From the NCBI GenBank assembly GCA_002323535.1, contig DCQT01000058.1, positions 1 to 57,123 of the forward strand: DNA of 57,123 nt, in the 5' to 3' direction. Within the stretch, counting starts at the first letter, position 1. The number at the start of each line of letters is the position of its first letter. The translations under genes and the position numbers were made by a program. The stretch comes from Bacteriovoracaceae bacterium UBA1511. Lineage in GTDB: Bacteria; Bdellovibrionota; Bacteriovoracia; Bacteriovoracales; Bacteriovoracaceae. Positions 1 through 8,302 of the stretch are shown one piece after another. Below the pieces are notes generated by a model that saw only the letters and a program-made list of their open reading frames with translations, was not told where the DNA came from and ran no database searches.

Positions 1-30
1 GGGAGTGCTCTACCACTGAGCCACGTGAGC
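1..30 (-). tRNA. tRNA-Thr (probably GGT), 5' part only
   Basis: Read on the minus strand, the 5' end of a tRNA starts at position 30 with acceptor GCTCACG, followed by a D-arm (GCTCAGTGGTAGAGC) and the first bases of an anticodon stem (ACTCCC); the left edge cuts it before the anticodon. Thr(GGT) is inferred from this typical 5' half and from its place as fourth tRNA after Thr(TGT)-Tyr-Gly. In E. coli the same order, thrU-tyrU-glyT-thrT, precedes tufB, so tuf may lie just outside the window. Confidence 0.7.
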
Positions 31-48
31 GATTGTGTTTGAAAAAAT

Positions 49-124
49 TGGAGCGGGCGACGCGATTCGAACGCGCGACATCCAGCTTGGAAGGCTGGCA
101 CTCTACCAACTGAGTTACACCCGC
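49..124 (-). tRNA. tRNA-Gly (anticodon TCC)
   Basis: Complete 76-nt cloverleaf on the minus strand. Acceptor GCGGGTG pairs with CGCCCGC (one G-U-type position), the T-arm contains GTTCGAAT, and the anticodon loop is CTTCCAA, giving anticodon TCC. CCA is encoded in the DNA. It lies between tRNA-Tyr and the partial tRNA-Thr with spacers of about 10-20 nt and is probably processed from one precursor. Confidence 0.95.
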
Positions 125-133
125 ATTTAATGG

Positions 134-219
134 TGGTGGCGAGAGATGGATTCGAACCATCGAAGGGAAATCCCGTCAGATTTACAGTCTGATGCCTTTG
201 GCCGCTCGGCAATCCCGCC
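134..219 (-). tRNA. tRNA-Tyr (anticodon GTA)
   Basis: An 86-nt tRNA with the long variable arm of class II tRNAs. Acceptor GGCGGGA pairs with TCTCGCC, discriminator A is followed by encoded CCA, and the anticodon loop CTGTAAA gives GTA. Second gene of the minus-strand cluster. Confidence 0.95.
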
Positions 220-242
220 CCAAAGCTAAGCAACAAAAATAT

Positions 243-318
243 TGGAGCTGGTTATAGGACTTGAACCTACGACCTGCGGTTTACAAAACCGCTGCTCTAC
301 CAACTGAGCTAAACCAGC
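243..318 (-). tRNA. tRNA-Thr (anticodon TGT)
   Basis: A 76-nt cloverleaf whose acceptor GCTGGTT pairs with AACCAGC; the anticodon loop TTTGTAA gives TGT, and CCA is encoded. It is the first gene of the minus-strand cluster, directly downstream of the promoter at 345-373. Confidence 0.95.
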
Positions 319-344
319 CTCATCTGTTGAATAACTAGGTGGGA

Positions 345-373
345 GTTATAGATCCTTATTTCTGAATAAGCAA
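345..373 (-). promoter_or_regulatory. promoter of the tRNA cluster
   Basis: On the minus strand, TTGCTT (368-373) and TATAAC (345-350) are separated by exactly 17 nt and sit about 26 bp upstream of the mature tRNA-Thr 5' end. This is a good sigma-70-type promoter by eye. It lies between the end of rlmB and the tRNAs, so the tRNAs need not depend on read-through from rlmB. Confidence 0.65.
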
Positions 374-382
374 GTCTTAAAA

Positions 383-1153
383 CTAATTTGTACCAAAAAA
401 CTTTTCCATTGCAACAGCTGCAGCAACTGACACATTCAATGATTTAATATTACCTTGCGTTTTTAAAGATATGAATTGTGAAACTTGCCTTGATACTGCA
501 TTGGAAATTCCTTTTTCCTCATTACCCAATACCAAAAGTGTGTTCTCACCACTATATTTTTCTGAGTTGTGATCTCCAGAAGCGTGTTCCGAAAACCCAA
601 TTGATAAACCTCCAAGCTCATTGAACCTAGAGATAAACCTGGACAGATTACTTATTGCGTAAACTCTCACATGCTCCGCCGCACCACTCGCTATCCTAAA
701 AAAACTTGGAGAAAATCCTGAGGAACTTTTGCCAGGAATAACAACTGCATCAACACCATAAAATGAAGCTGTTCTTAAAACTGCTGCAGCATTTTGAGGA
801 TCAGTCACTTGATCAAGACATATTACTCTCTTGTTTTTAACTTGCTTTAATTCATCAAACAACCCGCCAATAGATCTATATGGAATTTGAGAACAAGAGA
901 GCAATATATTACCCGGAACTCTACTAAACTTAAAACCCGTTTCTTTATATAACTTTTCCGCTACTTGCTGAAAAACATGGTTACTTTTAACCACCTCAAC
1001 CTCTATTGATTCAATAATTTTTTTTATCTGAGGATAATTTTTCTTTAGATCTTTAATCGAACTTTCCACTCCTATCAGAGTCTTATTGGACCGTTCGCTG
1101 TTAAGTAACGCCTCTACGATTGAATGAGAGCCAATTATCAAATCGGTCGCCAT
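383..1153 (-). CDS. rlmB: TrmH-family 23S rRNA (guanosine-2'-O-)-methyltransferase RlmB
   Basis: SPOUT-class SAM-dependent 2'-O-methyltransferase; RlmB methylates G2251 in the peptidyl-transferase region of 23S rRNA. The 256 aa match the usual length. The N-terminal part (about 1-90) looks like the substrate-binding domain. The three knotted catalytic motifs are clear: DPQNAAAVLRTA near residue 117, LGNEEKGIS near 209, and SLNVSVAAAVAMEKF at the C-terminus. It starts 12 bp after lpxC, so the two are probably cotranscribed, with the tRNA cluster further downstream. Another TrmH paralogue acting on a different rRNA or tRNA site is possible, but length and motif spacing favour RlmB. Confidence 0.88.
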   Translation of the reverse strand: MATDLIIGSHSIVEALLNSERSNKTLIGVESSIKDLKKNYPQIKKIIESIEVEVVKSNHVFQQVAEKLYKETGFKFSRVPGNILLSCSQIPYRSIGGLFDELKQVKNKRVICLDQVTDPQNAAAVLRTASFYGVDAVVIPGKSSSGFSPSFFRIASGAAEHVRVYAISNLSRFISRFNELGGLSIGFSEHASGDHNSEKYSGENTLLVLGNEEKGISNAVSRQVSQFISLKTQGNIKSLNVSVAAAVAMEKFFGTN

Positions 1154-1165
1154 AGCCGTCCTTTT

Positions 1166-2089
1166 TTAAGCTAAAGATGGAAGTGCAAACCCATCAATAT
1201 CGTAAATATTTTCATCAATAGACTTGAGCTCTGATACATTCACAATTTCATAGTTTTCTTTGTTGGATAGAACTTCTCTACATAGTTGATTGTTTAAATA
1301 ATGACCCGCTTTATGAGACTTTACACTACCGGCAATTGGAAAACCCAGAAGGCTTAAATCACCGATAGTATCTAAGATTTTATGGCGTATAAACTCATCT
1401 TTAAATCTCAGCCCCTCCGAGTTCAAAACCTTGAAGTCATCGAGCACAATAGCATTTTTCAGCGATCCGCCCTTTACTAACCCCTTATCCCTTAAGGAGT
1501 CAACATCTCTAAGGAGACCAAAAGTTCTTGCCCTTACAATCTTATCAATAAATGAACTTGAGCTAAAATCGAACTTAAATTTTTGATCGCCAATGACTGG
1601 GTGATCAAAGCTAATTGAGGACTCAATACTAAAACCGTCATGTGGTTCTATTGACGCCCATTTATCCTGATGTCTTACTAGAACTTTCTTCCGTATGAGA
1701 ATTAATTTTTTCTCTTTTTCTAAATTCCGAACACCGGCTTGCCTTAAAAGGTATAAAAATGATGCTCCAGAGCCGTCCATAATTGGTACCTCTGGGCCAT
1801 CAATTTCACACAAAACATTATCAATGCCTAATGCATAAAGCACAGATAAAAGGTGCTCTACGGTCTGTATGGTGCTTTCTCCACTTCCAATAGAAGTATT
1901 ATTCTCTGTAACACCAACAGTTAAAGCATTTGCCATTAAAGTTTTAGGGTTTTTAGAGTCAGAACGAACAAAGCATATACCACTATCCGAGGGCATTGGC
2001 TTGAGACATAAAGTGATTTTTTTACCAGAGTGTAATCCTACACCGGTAACCGAAACACTTTTGCTTACTGTTCGCTGATATACTTTCAA
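1166..2089 (-). CDS. lpxC: UDP-3-O-acyl-N-acetylglucosamine deacetylase LpxC
   Basis: Zinc-dependent enzyme of the committed step of lipid A synthesis in the cytoplasm. At 307 aa it has the normal family length. The start motif TVSKSVSVTGVGLHSG, the E78-H79 pair in TVEHLLSVLYALGIDN, the zinc ligands H237 and D241 in RHKILDTIGDL, and the catalytic H264 in KAGHYLNN are all present. Its presence is direct evidence for an LPS-type outer membrane. It appears to be driven by the extended -10 promoter at 2141-2149 and is followed 12 bp later by rlmB. Confidence 0.97.
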   Translation of the reverse strand: MKVYQRTVSKSVSVTGVGLHSGKKITLCLKPMPSDSGICFVRSDSKNPKTLMANALTVGVTENNTSIGSGESTIQTVEHLLSVLYALGIDNVLCEIDGPEVPIMDGSGASFLYLLRQAGVRNLEKEKKLILIRKKVLVRHQDKWASIEPHDGFSIESSISFDHPVIGDQKFKFDFSSSSFIDKIVRARTFGLLRDVDSLRDKGLVKGGSLKNAIVLDDFKVLNSEGLRFKDEFIRHKILDTIGDLSLLGFPIAGSVKSHKAGHYLNNQLCREVLSNKENYEIVNVSELKSIDENIYDIDGFALPSLA

Positions 2090-2140
2090 ATAAAACCCTT
2101 GAAAAATCTTTAAGGTGAATTGAGCTACACCAAGACTTAT

Positions 2141-2149
2141 ATCATAGCA
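2141..2149 (-). promoter_or_regulatory. extended -10 promoter upstream of lpxC
   Basis: The minus strand carries TGCTATGAT, an extended -10 element (TGn followed by TATGAT), about 52 bp upstream of the lpxC ATG. I see no good -35 hexamer at 17 bp, as is common for extended -10 promoters. The site lies between the end of ruvB and lpxC. Confidence 0.45.
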
Positions 2150-2200
2150 AATTAATTATCTCAGGTTTGAAAAACTTATGTGCAACATGTCATTTCTTAC

Positions 2201-3196
2201 CTAATTCGATAAATGTTCTTTAGCAATCTCAGTAATCTCTCTACCCCTAGGAGTACGTCTCAAAAAGCCAATTTTTAGCAAAAACGGTTCGTAGACATCC
2301 TCTAGCGTCCCCCTGTCTTCATTCAGGGTTGCACAAAGACTTTCTATTCCAACAGGCCCTCCGTTATAAAAATCATTTATCACCGATAAGATTTTACGAT
2401 CCATCCTATCCAGACCAATAGAGTCAATCTCCATCAAACTTAAGGACCTAGAAACCTCATGCTCTGTGATTACTTTTTTGTTCTCAACTATCGCAAAATC
2501 TCTCACTCTTCTCAGAATGCGATTAGATATCCTAGGAGTTCCCCTAGAGCACATACTTACCTGACTCGCAGCCACATCGGACATATCAAACTTCAGCTTC
2601 TTTGTATTTTCCTTAATAATTACGGTGAGCTCTTCGTTAGTATAAAAATCATAATGAAAACTCGCCAAAAACCTATCCCTCAACGGCCTTGAAAGCAGTC
2701 CAGAGCGAGTTGTTGCACCTATAAGTGTAAATGGTGCTATATCTATTTGCATTGTTCGTGCTGAAGGACCTTGTCCTATCACTAGATCTAACCTAAAGTC
2801 CTCCATCGCAGAATACAAAATTTCTTCAATAGTAATGTGCATTCTGTGGATCTCATCAATAAACAACACATCTTTCGGTTGCATATTAGTCAAAATAGCA
2901 GCAAGATCACCTTTTTTCTCAATAGCAGGACCCGAAATAACATGTAAATTTGAGCCAATTTCCTTGGCAATTAAATGGGCTAGTGATGTTTTTCCAAGTC
3001 CAGGAGGACCTGATAATAACATATGATCAGCCGCTACATTTCTAAGCTTTGAGGACTCCACCATTATTTCAACATTTTTAACGATATTTTTTTGACCAAC
3101 AAACTCACTAAAACTTTTTGGTCTTAAGCTATCTTCATGGTTATATTCTTCATTTTCTTTTAATTCTGGATCAAGAATTTCTCTTTCCTCAAACAT
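2201..3196 (-). CDS. ruvB: Holliday junction branch migration ATPase RuvB
   Basis: AAA+ motor that drives branch migration with RuvA. Its 331 aa are typical. Visible are Walker A GPPGLGKTS (K69), Walker B VLFIDEIHRM, the sensor-1/arginine-finger region IGATTRSGLLSRPLRDRF, and the C-terminal winged helix with GGPVGIESLCATLNED and FLRRTPRGR. It starts 3 bp after ruvA and closes the order ruvC-ruvA-ruvB, which implies translational coupling. Confidence 0.98.
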   Translation of the reverse strand: MFEEREILDPELKENEEYNHEDSLRPKSFSEFVGQKNIVKNVEIMVESSKLRNVAADHMLLSGPPGLGKTSLAHLIAKEIGSNLHVISGPAIEKKGDLAAILTNMQPKDVLFIDEIHRMHITIEEILYSAMEDFRLDLVIGQGPSARTMQIDIAPFTLIGATTRSGLLSRPLRDRFLASFHYDFYTNEELTVIIKENTKKLKFDMSDVAASQVSMCSRGTPRISNRILRRVRDFAIVENKKVITEHEVSRSLSLMEIDSIGLDRMDRKILSVINDFYNGGPVGIESLCATLNEDRGTLEDVYEPFLLKIGFLRRTPRGREITEIAKEHLSN

Positions 3197-3199
3197 ACA

Positions 3200-3853
3200 C
3201 TAGAGCCCCTTCAATACCATCTGAATTAATTCCTCAGAGGAGTTAATTCCACCAGTTTTCATTACCGACGATATTATTGGTAATATCTCTGACTCTTTAA
3301 AACCAAGATCCTTGCAAGCCATGAGGGTGTCCTGTACGAAAAGCTCACTATTTTTTTGAGACAAACCTACCAAGTCCTCAGATATTGCAATTTTTTCATT
3401 CTCAGACTCACTTGATACAGATCCATTTAATGAAAATTTCTGATCATCCACCCATGAAAGCTTCGTTATCTTTGTTTGAAGGTCTAAAATTATTTGAGAA
3501 GCAGCTTTATTTCCGATACCAGGCGCAGTGCTTAGGAGCTTTTTGTTGTCAAAAGAAATTGCATCCAAAACATTTTTAAAGCCCAAAGAGTTAACCAATG
3601 AGAATGCCGACTTTGAACCGACACCCTTTACAGAGCAAAGCAAGTCAAACATTTCTAAGTCTTTCACAGAGTCAAAGCCATAAAGATCCTGTCCATTCTC
3701 TCTAAAAGTTTGGGCTGTATAAAGAAAGATTTTAATATTGCGCTCGAGTCTTTTTTTATTAAAAGCTACTCTGTAACCCAAGCCTGACCTTGTCTGTATA
3801 ATGACATGAAAATCGTTTTGATAAATTACATGACCTTCAATACCTGAAATCAT
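3200..3853 (-). CDS. ruvA: Holliday junction DNA-binding protein RuvA
   Basis: Tetrameric junction-binding partner of RuvB. The 217 aa contain an N-terminal OB-fold (about 1-65, start MISGIEGHVIYQN), two helix-hairpin-helix motifs (LLCSVKGVGSKSAFSLV and LLSTAPGIGNKAASQII), and a C-terminal three-helix RuvB-contact domain after an acidic, serine-rich linker (about 145-165). The start overlaps the ruvC stop by 4 bp. Confidence 0.95.
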   Translation of the reverse strand: MISGIEGHVIYQNDFHVIIQTRSGLGYRVAFNKKRLERNIKIFLYTAQTFRENGQDLYGFDSVKDLEMFDLLCSVKGVGSKSAFSLVNSLGFKNVLDAISFDNKKLLSTAPGIGNKAASQIILDLQTKITKLSWVDDQKFSLNGSVSSESENEKIAISEDLVGLSQKNSELFVQDTLMACKDLGFKESEILPIISSVMKTGGINSSEELIQMVLKGL

Positions 3854-4353
3854 CTTAACATTCCTTTATTAGACTGAAAGTCTATCTTCGAACTAACTGC
3901 GCAGCAGTAGGCGATTGCCAAAGCATCACTTTCATCATGGGTTTTAAACCTAAACTTTTCTTGAAAAAGTAACTCTAAACTCTTTTGAACACTGATTTTA
4001 TCTGCATGGCCAAAACCTGCAACCGTAGATTTCACTAAATTAGGTGAATATTCCACAACCTCTACCGACCTGTTCCTAGTTAACGCACTAATTTGAGCAC
4101 CTCTAGCTTGGGAAAGCTTTGCTAGAGAGTTAACATTTTTTACATTAATAAGAGTTTCCAGTGCGAGGATGTCATAATTAAAATTCTCAAAATGGTTGGT
4201 AGTTTTTTCGAAAATTTCTGGGACCCTCTTTAGGAAGTCTTTTTTTTCAAATTTGAGCACACCAGAACCTAGATAGTGTACTTTACCTTTTTTAAGTAAA
4301 ACTGCAGCATAGCCCGAACACCTCGAGCCAGGATCGATGGCCAAAATTTTCAT
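3850..4353 (-). CDS. ruvC: Holliday junction resolvase RuvC
   Basis: Homodimeric RNase H-fold endonuclease that resolves Holliday junctions. The 167 aa retain the acidic catalytic set: D7 in AIDPGSRCSG, E66 in ALETLINV, and D140/D143 in HDESDALAIAYC. It is first in the ruvCAB order, 38 bp downstream of a small membrane-protein gene on the same strand. Confidence 0.96.
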   Translation of the reverse strand: MKILAIDPGSRCSGYAAVLLKKGKVHYLGSGVLKFEKKDFLKRVPEIFEKTTNHFENFNYDILALETLINVKNVNSLAKLSQARGAQISALTRNRSVEVVEYSPNLVKSTVAGFGHADKISVQKSLELLFQEKFRFKTHDESDALAIAYCCAVSSKIDFQSNKGMLR

Positions 4354-4391
4354 TTAAGTATAATAGAAACAAAATCAAACTCAGTCTATTT

Positions 4392-4559
4392 TTATGACTT
4401 AGCTTTTAGAATATGTGCTATGTAAAAGAGAAAATTTCCGCTGACAAACTGCGCAAGCTGTAATTTATCATAGTCACCAGTAGTTATTCCTTTAAAAAGA
4501 CAAAGACCAACCATTGAAAAGCCAATTAATTGCAATCCAGTCAATATATAAAACTTCAC
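4392..4559 (-). CDS. small hydrophobic protein, 55 aa, function unknown
   Basis: A short frame starting with GTG at 4559, preceded by a strong GGAGGA at about 5 nt. The product is 55 aa, starts MKFYILTGLQLIGFSMVGL and ends HILKAKS. Residues 3-22 and about 39-51 are hydrophobic, separated by a polar stretch with GDYDK, so a two-span or hairpin membrane protein is plausible. It lies 38 bp upstream of ruvC on the same strand and opposite to folD. I recognise no family. The good ribosome-binding site, the reasonable composition and the otherwise empty 259-bp gap support it. Confidence 0.6.
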   Translation of the reverse strand: MKFYILTGLQLIGFSMVGLCLFKGITTGDYDKLQLAQFVSGNFLFYIAHILKAKS

Positions 4560-4666
4560 TCATTCCTCCTACTGTAACCATATGATTAACAGAGTTTTTA
4601 ATTATTGGAAATATGACACAACAAATAGTATGCTTTGGCATTTCAGAAAATCGGACACAATTTTAT

Positions 4667-5530
4667 ATGACTCAAATCCTATATTCAAAACCAATAGTCG
4701 ACTCAGAGCTTGGAGAGCTAAAGGATGCTATCAAAACACTAAAAAACGCACCTAAGCTTAAAGTAATCTTAATTGGCAATAACCCAAGCTCAAAAATATA
4801 TGTCAAAAGGAAAAAGGAGTTTTGTGAATCTATCGGTGCAATCTGCGAAATAATTCAAAAAAATGATGACTTTCAACCTCTAGAGCTAGAGTCTCTTCTC
4901 TGCAATATCAATAAAGACGATGAAATTAACGGTTGCCTTGTCCAGCTCCCTTTGCCTCCTCAATTTGATGGTTTTAATTTTCAAGAGCTTATTTCCCCTC
5001 TAAAAGATGTCGATGGATTTCACAAAGATAACATCTTCTCTATTTACAAGAAGTCCTCGGGTGATTTTTTACTTCCATGTACACCTTTAGGTATCATTAA
5101 GCTTCTTCAGCACTACAATATCAATGTCTCGGGAAAAAATATTACAATCATAGGTCGAAGCCTTATCGTTGGAAAGCCACTTTCAATGATGCTCACAAAC
5201 CTTGATGCAACAGTGACTCTATGTCACTCAAGAACCAGGGACTTAGCAAACTTTACAAAAGCAGCTGACATTATTATCTCTGCTGTCGGAAGCCCAAACT
5301 TTTTGACTTGCGATTATTTTAAAGATGATAAAAGCCAAGTTCTAATTGATGTTGGTATTTCAAGTTTGAAACAAAATAAGATAACAGGTGACATTGACTT
5401 TAATGGTGTTAAAAATCAAGTCGCCTCAATAACCCCTGTTCCTGGCGGTGTTGGGCCGATGACTATTTTATCTTTGGCAAAAAACCTAGTTAAATCGGCT
5501 TACATTCAGGAAAATTTAAAAAAGGCTTAA
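4667..5530 (+). CDS. folD: bifunctional methylene-THF dehydrogenase / methenyl-THF cyclohydrolase FolD
   Basis: Cytoplasmic NADP-dependent enzyme interconverting 5,10-methylene-, methenyl- and 10-formyl-THF. Motifs: YVKRKKEFCESIGA with the catalytic Lys, VDGFHKDN, PCTPLGIIKLL, the Rossmann loop GRSLIVGKPL, and PVPGGVGPMT. I chose ATG 4667 (287 aa) because family members begin just before an ILxxKxI motif and the usual length is about 285. An in-frame ATG at 4613 would add 18 residues that do not look like FolD and has only a weak GGA upstream. Its place just before gcvT-gcvH links methylene-THF from glycine cleavage to the folate pool. Confidence 0.93.
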   Translation: MTQILYSKPIVDSELGELKDAIKTLKNAPKLKVILIGNNPSSKIYVKRKKEFCESIGAICEIIQKNDDFQPLELESLLCNINKDDEINGCLVQLPLPPQFDGFNFQELISPLKDVDGFHKDNIFSIYKKSSGDFLLPCTPLGIIKLLQHYNINVSGKNITIIGRSLIVGKPLSMMLTNLDATVTLCHSRTRDLANFTKAADIIISAVGSPNFLTCDYFKDDKSQVLIDVGISSLKQNKITGDIDFNGVKNQVASITPVPGGVGPMTILSLAKNLVKSAYIQENLKKA

Positions 5531-5533
5531 TTT

Positions 5534-6583
5534 ATGAAAAAAACCTTTCTTTATGAAGACCACAAGGAACTTGGAGCTAAAATGGTTCCTTTTGCTGGCT
5601 TCTCAATGCCAATACAATACAATTCAGTTAAACAAGAGATCCTATCGGTAAGAGAGTTTGCAGGAATGTTTGATGTTTCTCACATGGGCGAATTTTTCGT
5701 GCAAGGGAAACAAACTAGTCAGTTTATTGATTATATTCTACCGAATAATTATAAAGATTTACCCGTAGGAAAAGCACTATATTCCCCTATTTTAAACTCT
5801 GAAGGAAAAATCCTTGACGATCTCATTGCGTATAAACTTAGCGATGAGAGAGCGCTTATATGCGTCAATGCCGCAAACATCGAAAAGGATTTCGACTGGA
5901 TCTCATCAAAAGCTCAAAATTTTAATGTTGAGATTTTAAACGAATCTGAAAAATACTCTCTTATAGCTGTACAAGGTCCAAAAGCTAGCGACATTTTGTC
6001 TGAAGAATTGGCACTTCCTGGTATTGAAAGTCTGCCTACTTATGGTGTCCTAGAGTCTGGCGACCTTATAATTGCACGCACTGGCTACACTGGCGAGGAT
6101 GGTTACGAAGTTTTTGGAAGCCATCAAAAAATAAAGAAAATTTGGTTAAACTTAATTAAATCAAAAGTCTCTCCATGTGGCTTAGCCGCAAGAGATACAC
6201 TACGCCTAGAAGCCTGCTATCCGCTATATGGGCAGGAATTAAGTGAAGAGCTAACACCATTTGACTGCGGCTTAAAGTGGACCGTAAAAATGGAAAAAGA
6301 CGACTTCTTAGGAAAAGAGAGCCTCTCCAAAGTTAAGAGCACCAAAAAACTCATAAGATTCTATTTAGAAAATGGCATTCCAAGAGCTGGCCTTAAAATC
6401 TTTGATAGGGAAGATAACGAGGTGGGTCACGTAACTTCTGGGACTTTTAGTCCATCTTTTAAAAAGGGAATTGCAATGGGCTTGATAAAAAGTGAGAAGA
6501 AATTTGAAGAAGGGGATTTACTTATCGACATAAGAGGTAAAAAATACCCGGCGATCAAACAAAAGAAAAACTTCATAAAATAG
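5534..6583 (+). CDS. gcvT: glycine cleavage system T protein (aminomethyltransferase)
   Basis: THF-dependent enzyme that releases ammonia from the aminomethyl-lipoyl H protein and makes methylene-THF. The 349 aa have the family start (HKELGAKMVPFAGFSMPIQY), FDVSHMGEF, LDDLIAYKL, TGYTGEDGYEV, CGLAARDTLRLEACYPLYG, and the C-terminal VGHVTSGTFSPSFKKGIAMG. It begins 3 bp after folD and is followed 15 bp later by gcvH. Confidence 0.96.
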   Translation: MKKTFLYEDHKELGAKMVPFAGFSMPIQYNSVKQEILSVREFAGMFDVSHMGEFFVQGKQTSQFIDYILPNNYKDLPVGKALYSPILNSEGKILDDLIAYKLSDERALICVNAANIEKDFDWISSKAQNFNVEILNESEKYSLIAVQGPKASDILSEELALPGIESLPTYGVLESGDLIIARTGYTGEDGYEVFGSHQKIKKIWLNLIKSKVSPCGLAARDTLRLEACYPLYGQELSEELTPFDCGLKWTVKMEKDDFLGKESLSKVKSTKKLIRFYLENGIPRAGLKIFDREDNEVGHVTSGTFSPSFKKGIAMGLIKSEKKFEEGDLLIDIRGKKYPAIKQKKNFIK

Positions 6584-6598
6584 TTTGGATAATAAATT

Positions 6599-6985
6599 AT
6601 GAATTACAATGTTCCTGAAGAATTAAAATATACAAAAGATCATGAATGGACCAGTCTCAACGAAGACTCTGCTACTGTTGGTATCACTGACTTTGCACAG
6701 TCTAGCCTTGGAGACATCGTTTTTGTAGAACTACCTGAGGTTGGCAGCACTGTAACTCAAGGTGAGTCATTTGGCGTTGTTGAGTCAATTAAATCTGTTT
6801 CAGACTTATATTCTCCTCTAAGTGGAGAGGTCATCGAAAGAAATGAGGAACTAGAGGCACAGCCAGATCTATTGAATGACTCTCCTTACTCAAATTGGCT
6901 AATAAAAATTAAACTTAGTAACAACTCTGAAGTCAGTGAACTTTTGCCTTCATCTGAGTATGTTAAACTACAAACTGAAGAGTAG
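6599..6985 (+). CDS. gcvH: glycine cleavage system H protein
   Basis: Lipoyl carrier that shuttles the aminomethyl group between P and T proteins. The 128-aa length is typical. The lipoylation site lies in GVVESIKSVSDLYSPLSGEV (Lys near residue 65). The start NVPEELKYTKDHEWTSL is canonical. No gcvP follows in this window, so the decarboxylase must be encoded elsewhere if the system is complete. Confidence 0.96.
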   Translation: MNYNVPEELKYTKDHEWTSLNEDSATVGITDFAQSSLGDIVFVELPEVGSTVTQGESFGVVESIKSVSDLYSPLSGEVIERNEELEAQPDLLNDSPYSNWLIKIKLSNNSEVSELLPSSEYVKLQTEE

Positions 6986-6987
6986 TT

Positions 6988-7287
6988 TTGGGTATGGACA
7001 GAGATTCAATACAACTCATTAACACCGCAATTATAAAGTCAAAGGAAAACAGACTAGAAAGCTCATACGAAGATAGGCTAGGAGAAGTTTGCTCAAGACC
7101 TGCGATGAAAGCATTGTCTACTGCTATATCTGAACTATCTGATGAACAAAGTATCTCAAGAGATCAGGCAGCAGTAATTTTGATTGATACAGTAAAAGAG
7201 CTTGAAAAAATTTGGGACGATTATGTAATGATGGAAGGCATTTCTAACTTAAAGACCATACTAAAAGGCTCTAACCAAAGACAATAA
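6988..7287 (+). CDS. hypothetical protein, about 99 aa
   Basis: Unrecognised soluble, mostly helical protein rich in charged residues (SELSDEQSISRDQAAVILID, KELEKIWDDYVMMEGISNL). No signal peptide or membrane segment is seen. It starts 2 bp after the gcvH stop, so it is probably the last gene of the folD-gcvTH operon. Either TTG 6988 (5 nt from a weak GAAGAG) or ATG 6994 could be the start. It faces the TonB-like gene tail to tail with a 3-bp gap. Confidence 0.65.
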   Translation: MGMDRDSIQLINTAIIKSKENRLESSYEDRLGEVCSRPAMKALSTAISELSDEQSISRDQAAVILIDTVKELEKIWDDYVMMEGISNLKTILKGSNQRQ

Positions 7288-7290
7288 AAA

Positions 7291-8178
7291 CTAGGTCTTT
7301 ACTACGAAGCCCCATTCAATCATTGCTTTACCAGACTTAAGCATTTCCCTTGGCGGGTTTGGGAAAGGACCAGCCTTATTAAATGATTCCACTGCAGCCT
7401 CATCAAGTTCATCAACTCCAGAAGTAGATTTTAAACGAACTTGAAGTATATTTCCTTTTTGATCTAATATAACTAATAGTGCAGTTAGTTTCTCACCTTT
7501 TCCTCGAATCCTCTTTCCAGATTTATATATTTCTTTCGCTTTTTGCATTAAAGAGTTACCCCAATGCTGTTCAAGTTTTTGCTTAATCCTGTGATAAAAA
7601 CCATAAAATTTAAATTTTGTTGTGTTTAAACTTGTAATGTCTCCTAATGGAATATTTTTTACATGGTCATTAGAAGCAGATTGTAGGAGGCTGCCTTGGG
7701 AGCCTGAATTTTTAATGGACGGCTTAGGCTTCTTATCTAATGGCTTAATTAAATTTTTATTGAAACTTAAATCAGCCAAACTAAATTTCTTTTTGGGGAC
7801 TGAGGCACCAGGCTTACTTTTGGAATTTATTTTAGCCTTACCCATTTCATTGTTGAATTTACCTATCCTTTTGGCAATGGACTGTTTTTTGACTAAACTG
7901 TTGTTTTTTCCGAGGAAAACATCTCGAGCTTTGTCCAAATTTTTTTTATTTTCTTTTTGATCAGTTTCAACTATCTGTCGTGTTTTAGACTTCTTTCTTG
8001 TAAGGATTTTGATCTTTAACGGTTTTTCATCAGAAAGTTCAATGTCAGTTTTTAAGTCAATTTCGACCAAAAAAACATAGGCTAGATGAAACAACAACGA
8101 AGAAATAAGCGCTAAAAGAAAAAATTTTTTAGCAGAATCACGAGATTTGATTTCATTGTTGAAAACTAAACTTGACAT
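7291..8178 (-). CDS. TonB-family protein
   Basis: The 295 aa have an N-terminal membrane anchor (about 19-40, KFFLLALISSLLFHLAYVF), a long Lys- and Ser-rich periplasm-spanning linker (about 45-185) and a C-terminal TonB-like domain. The latter shows LEQHWGNS, then ALLVILDQKGNILQVRL, SGVDELDEAAVESF and PFPNPPREMLKSG. TonB proteins couple the proton gradient across the inner membrane to outer-membrane machines through ExbB/ExbD; no exbBD genes are adjacent. The basic rather than proline-rich linker resembles the TonB/TolA-like proteins of delta-proteobacterial motility and transport loci, so its partner is uncertain. Confidence 0.82.
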   Translation of the reverse strand: MSSLVFNNEIKSRDSAKKFFLLALISSLLFHLAYVFLVEIDLKTDIELSDEKPLKIKILTRKKSKTRQIVETDQKENKKNLDKARDVFLGKNNSLVKKQSIAKRIGKFNNEMGKAKINSKSKPGASVPKKKFSLADLSFNKNLIKPLDKKPKPSIKNSGSQGSLLQSASNDHVKNIPLGDITSLNTTKFKFYGFYHRIKQKLEQHWGNSLMQKAKEIYKSGKRIRGKGEKLTALLVILDQKGNILQVRLKSTSGVDELDEAAVESFNKAGPFPNPPREMLKSGKAMIEWGFVVKT

Positions 8179-8302
8179 CGAAAGCCTTAAATTTATAAAA
8201 ATTTAGCCAAATGTTTCGCTAAATCAAACTTAGTATAACCCGATTTTTAGGCATTTCTCAAAGAGTGGAAATTACATCTCCACGTAGCATGAATTCATGT
8301 GC

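Noticed and set aside
7622..7960. 112-codon plus-strand frame inside the TonB-like gene.
   Set aside because: Antisense of the Lys-rich linker, which gives Phe/Leu-rich nonsense; no ribosome-binding site.
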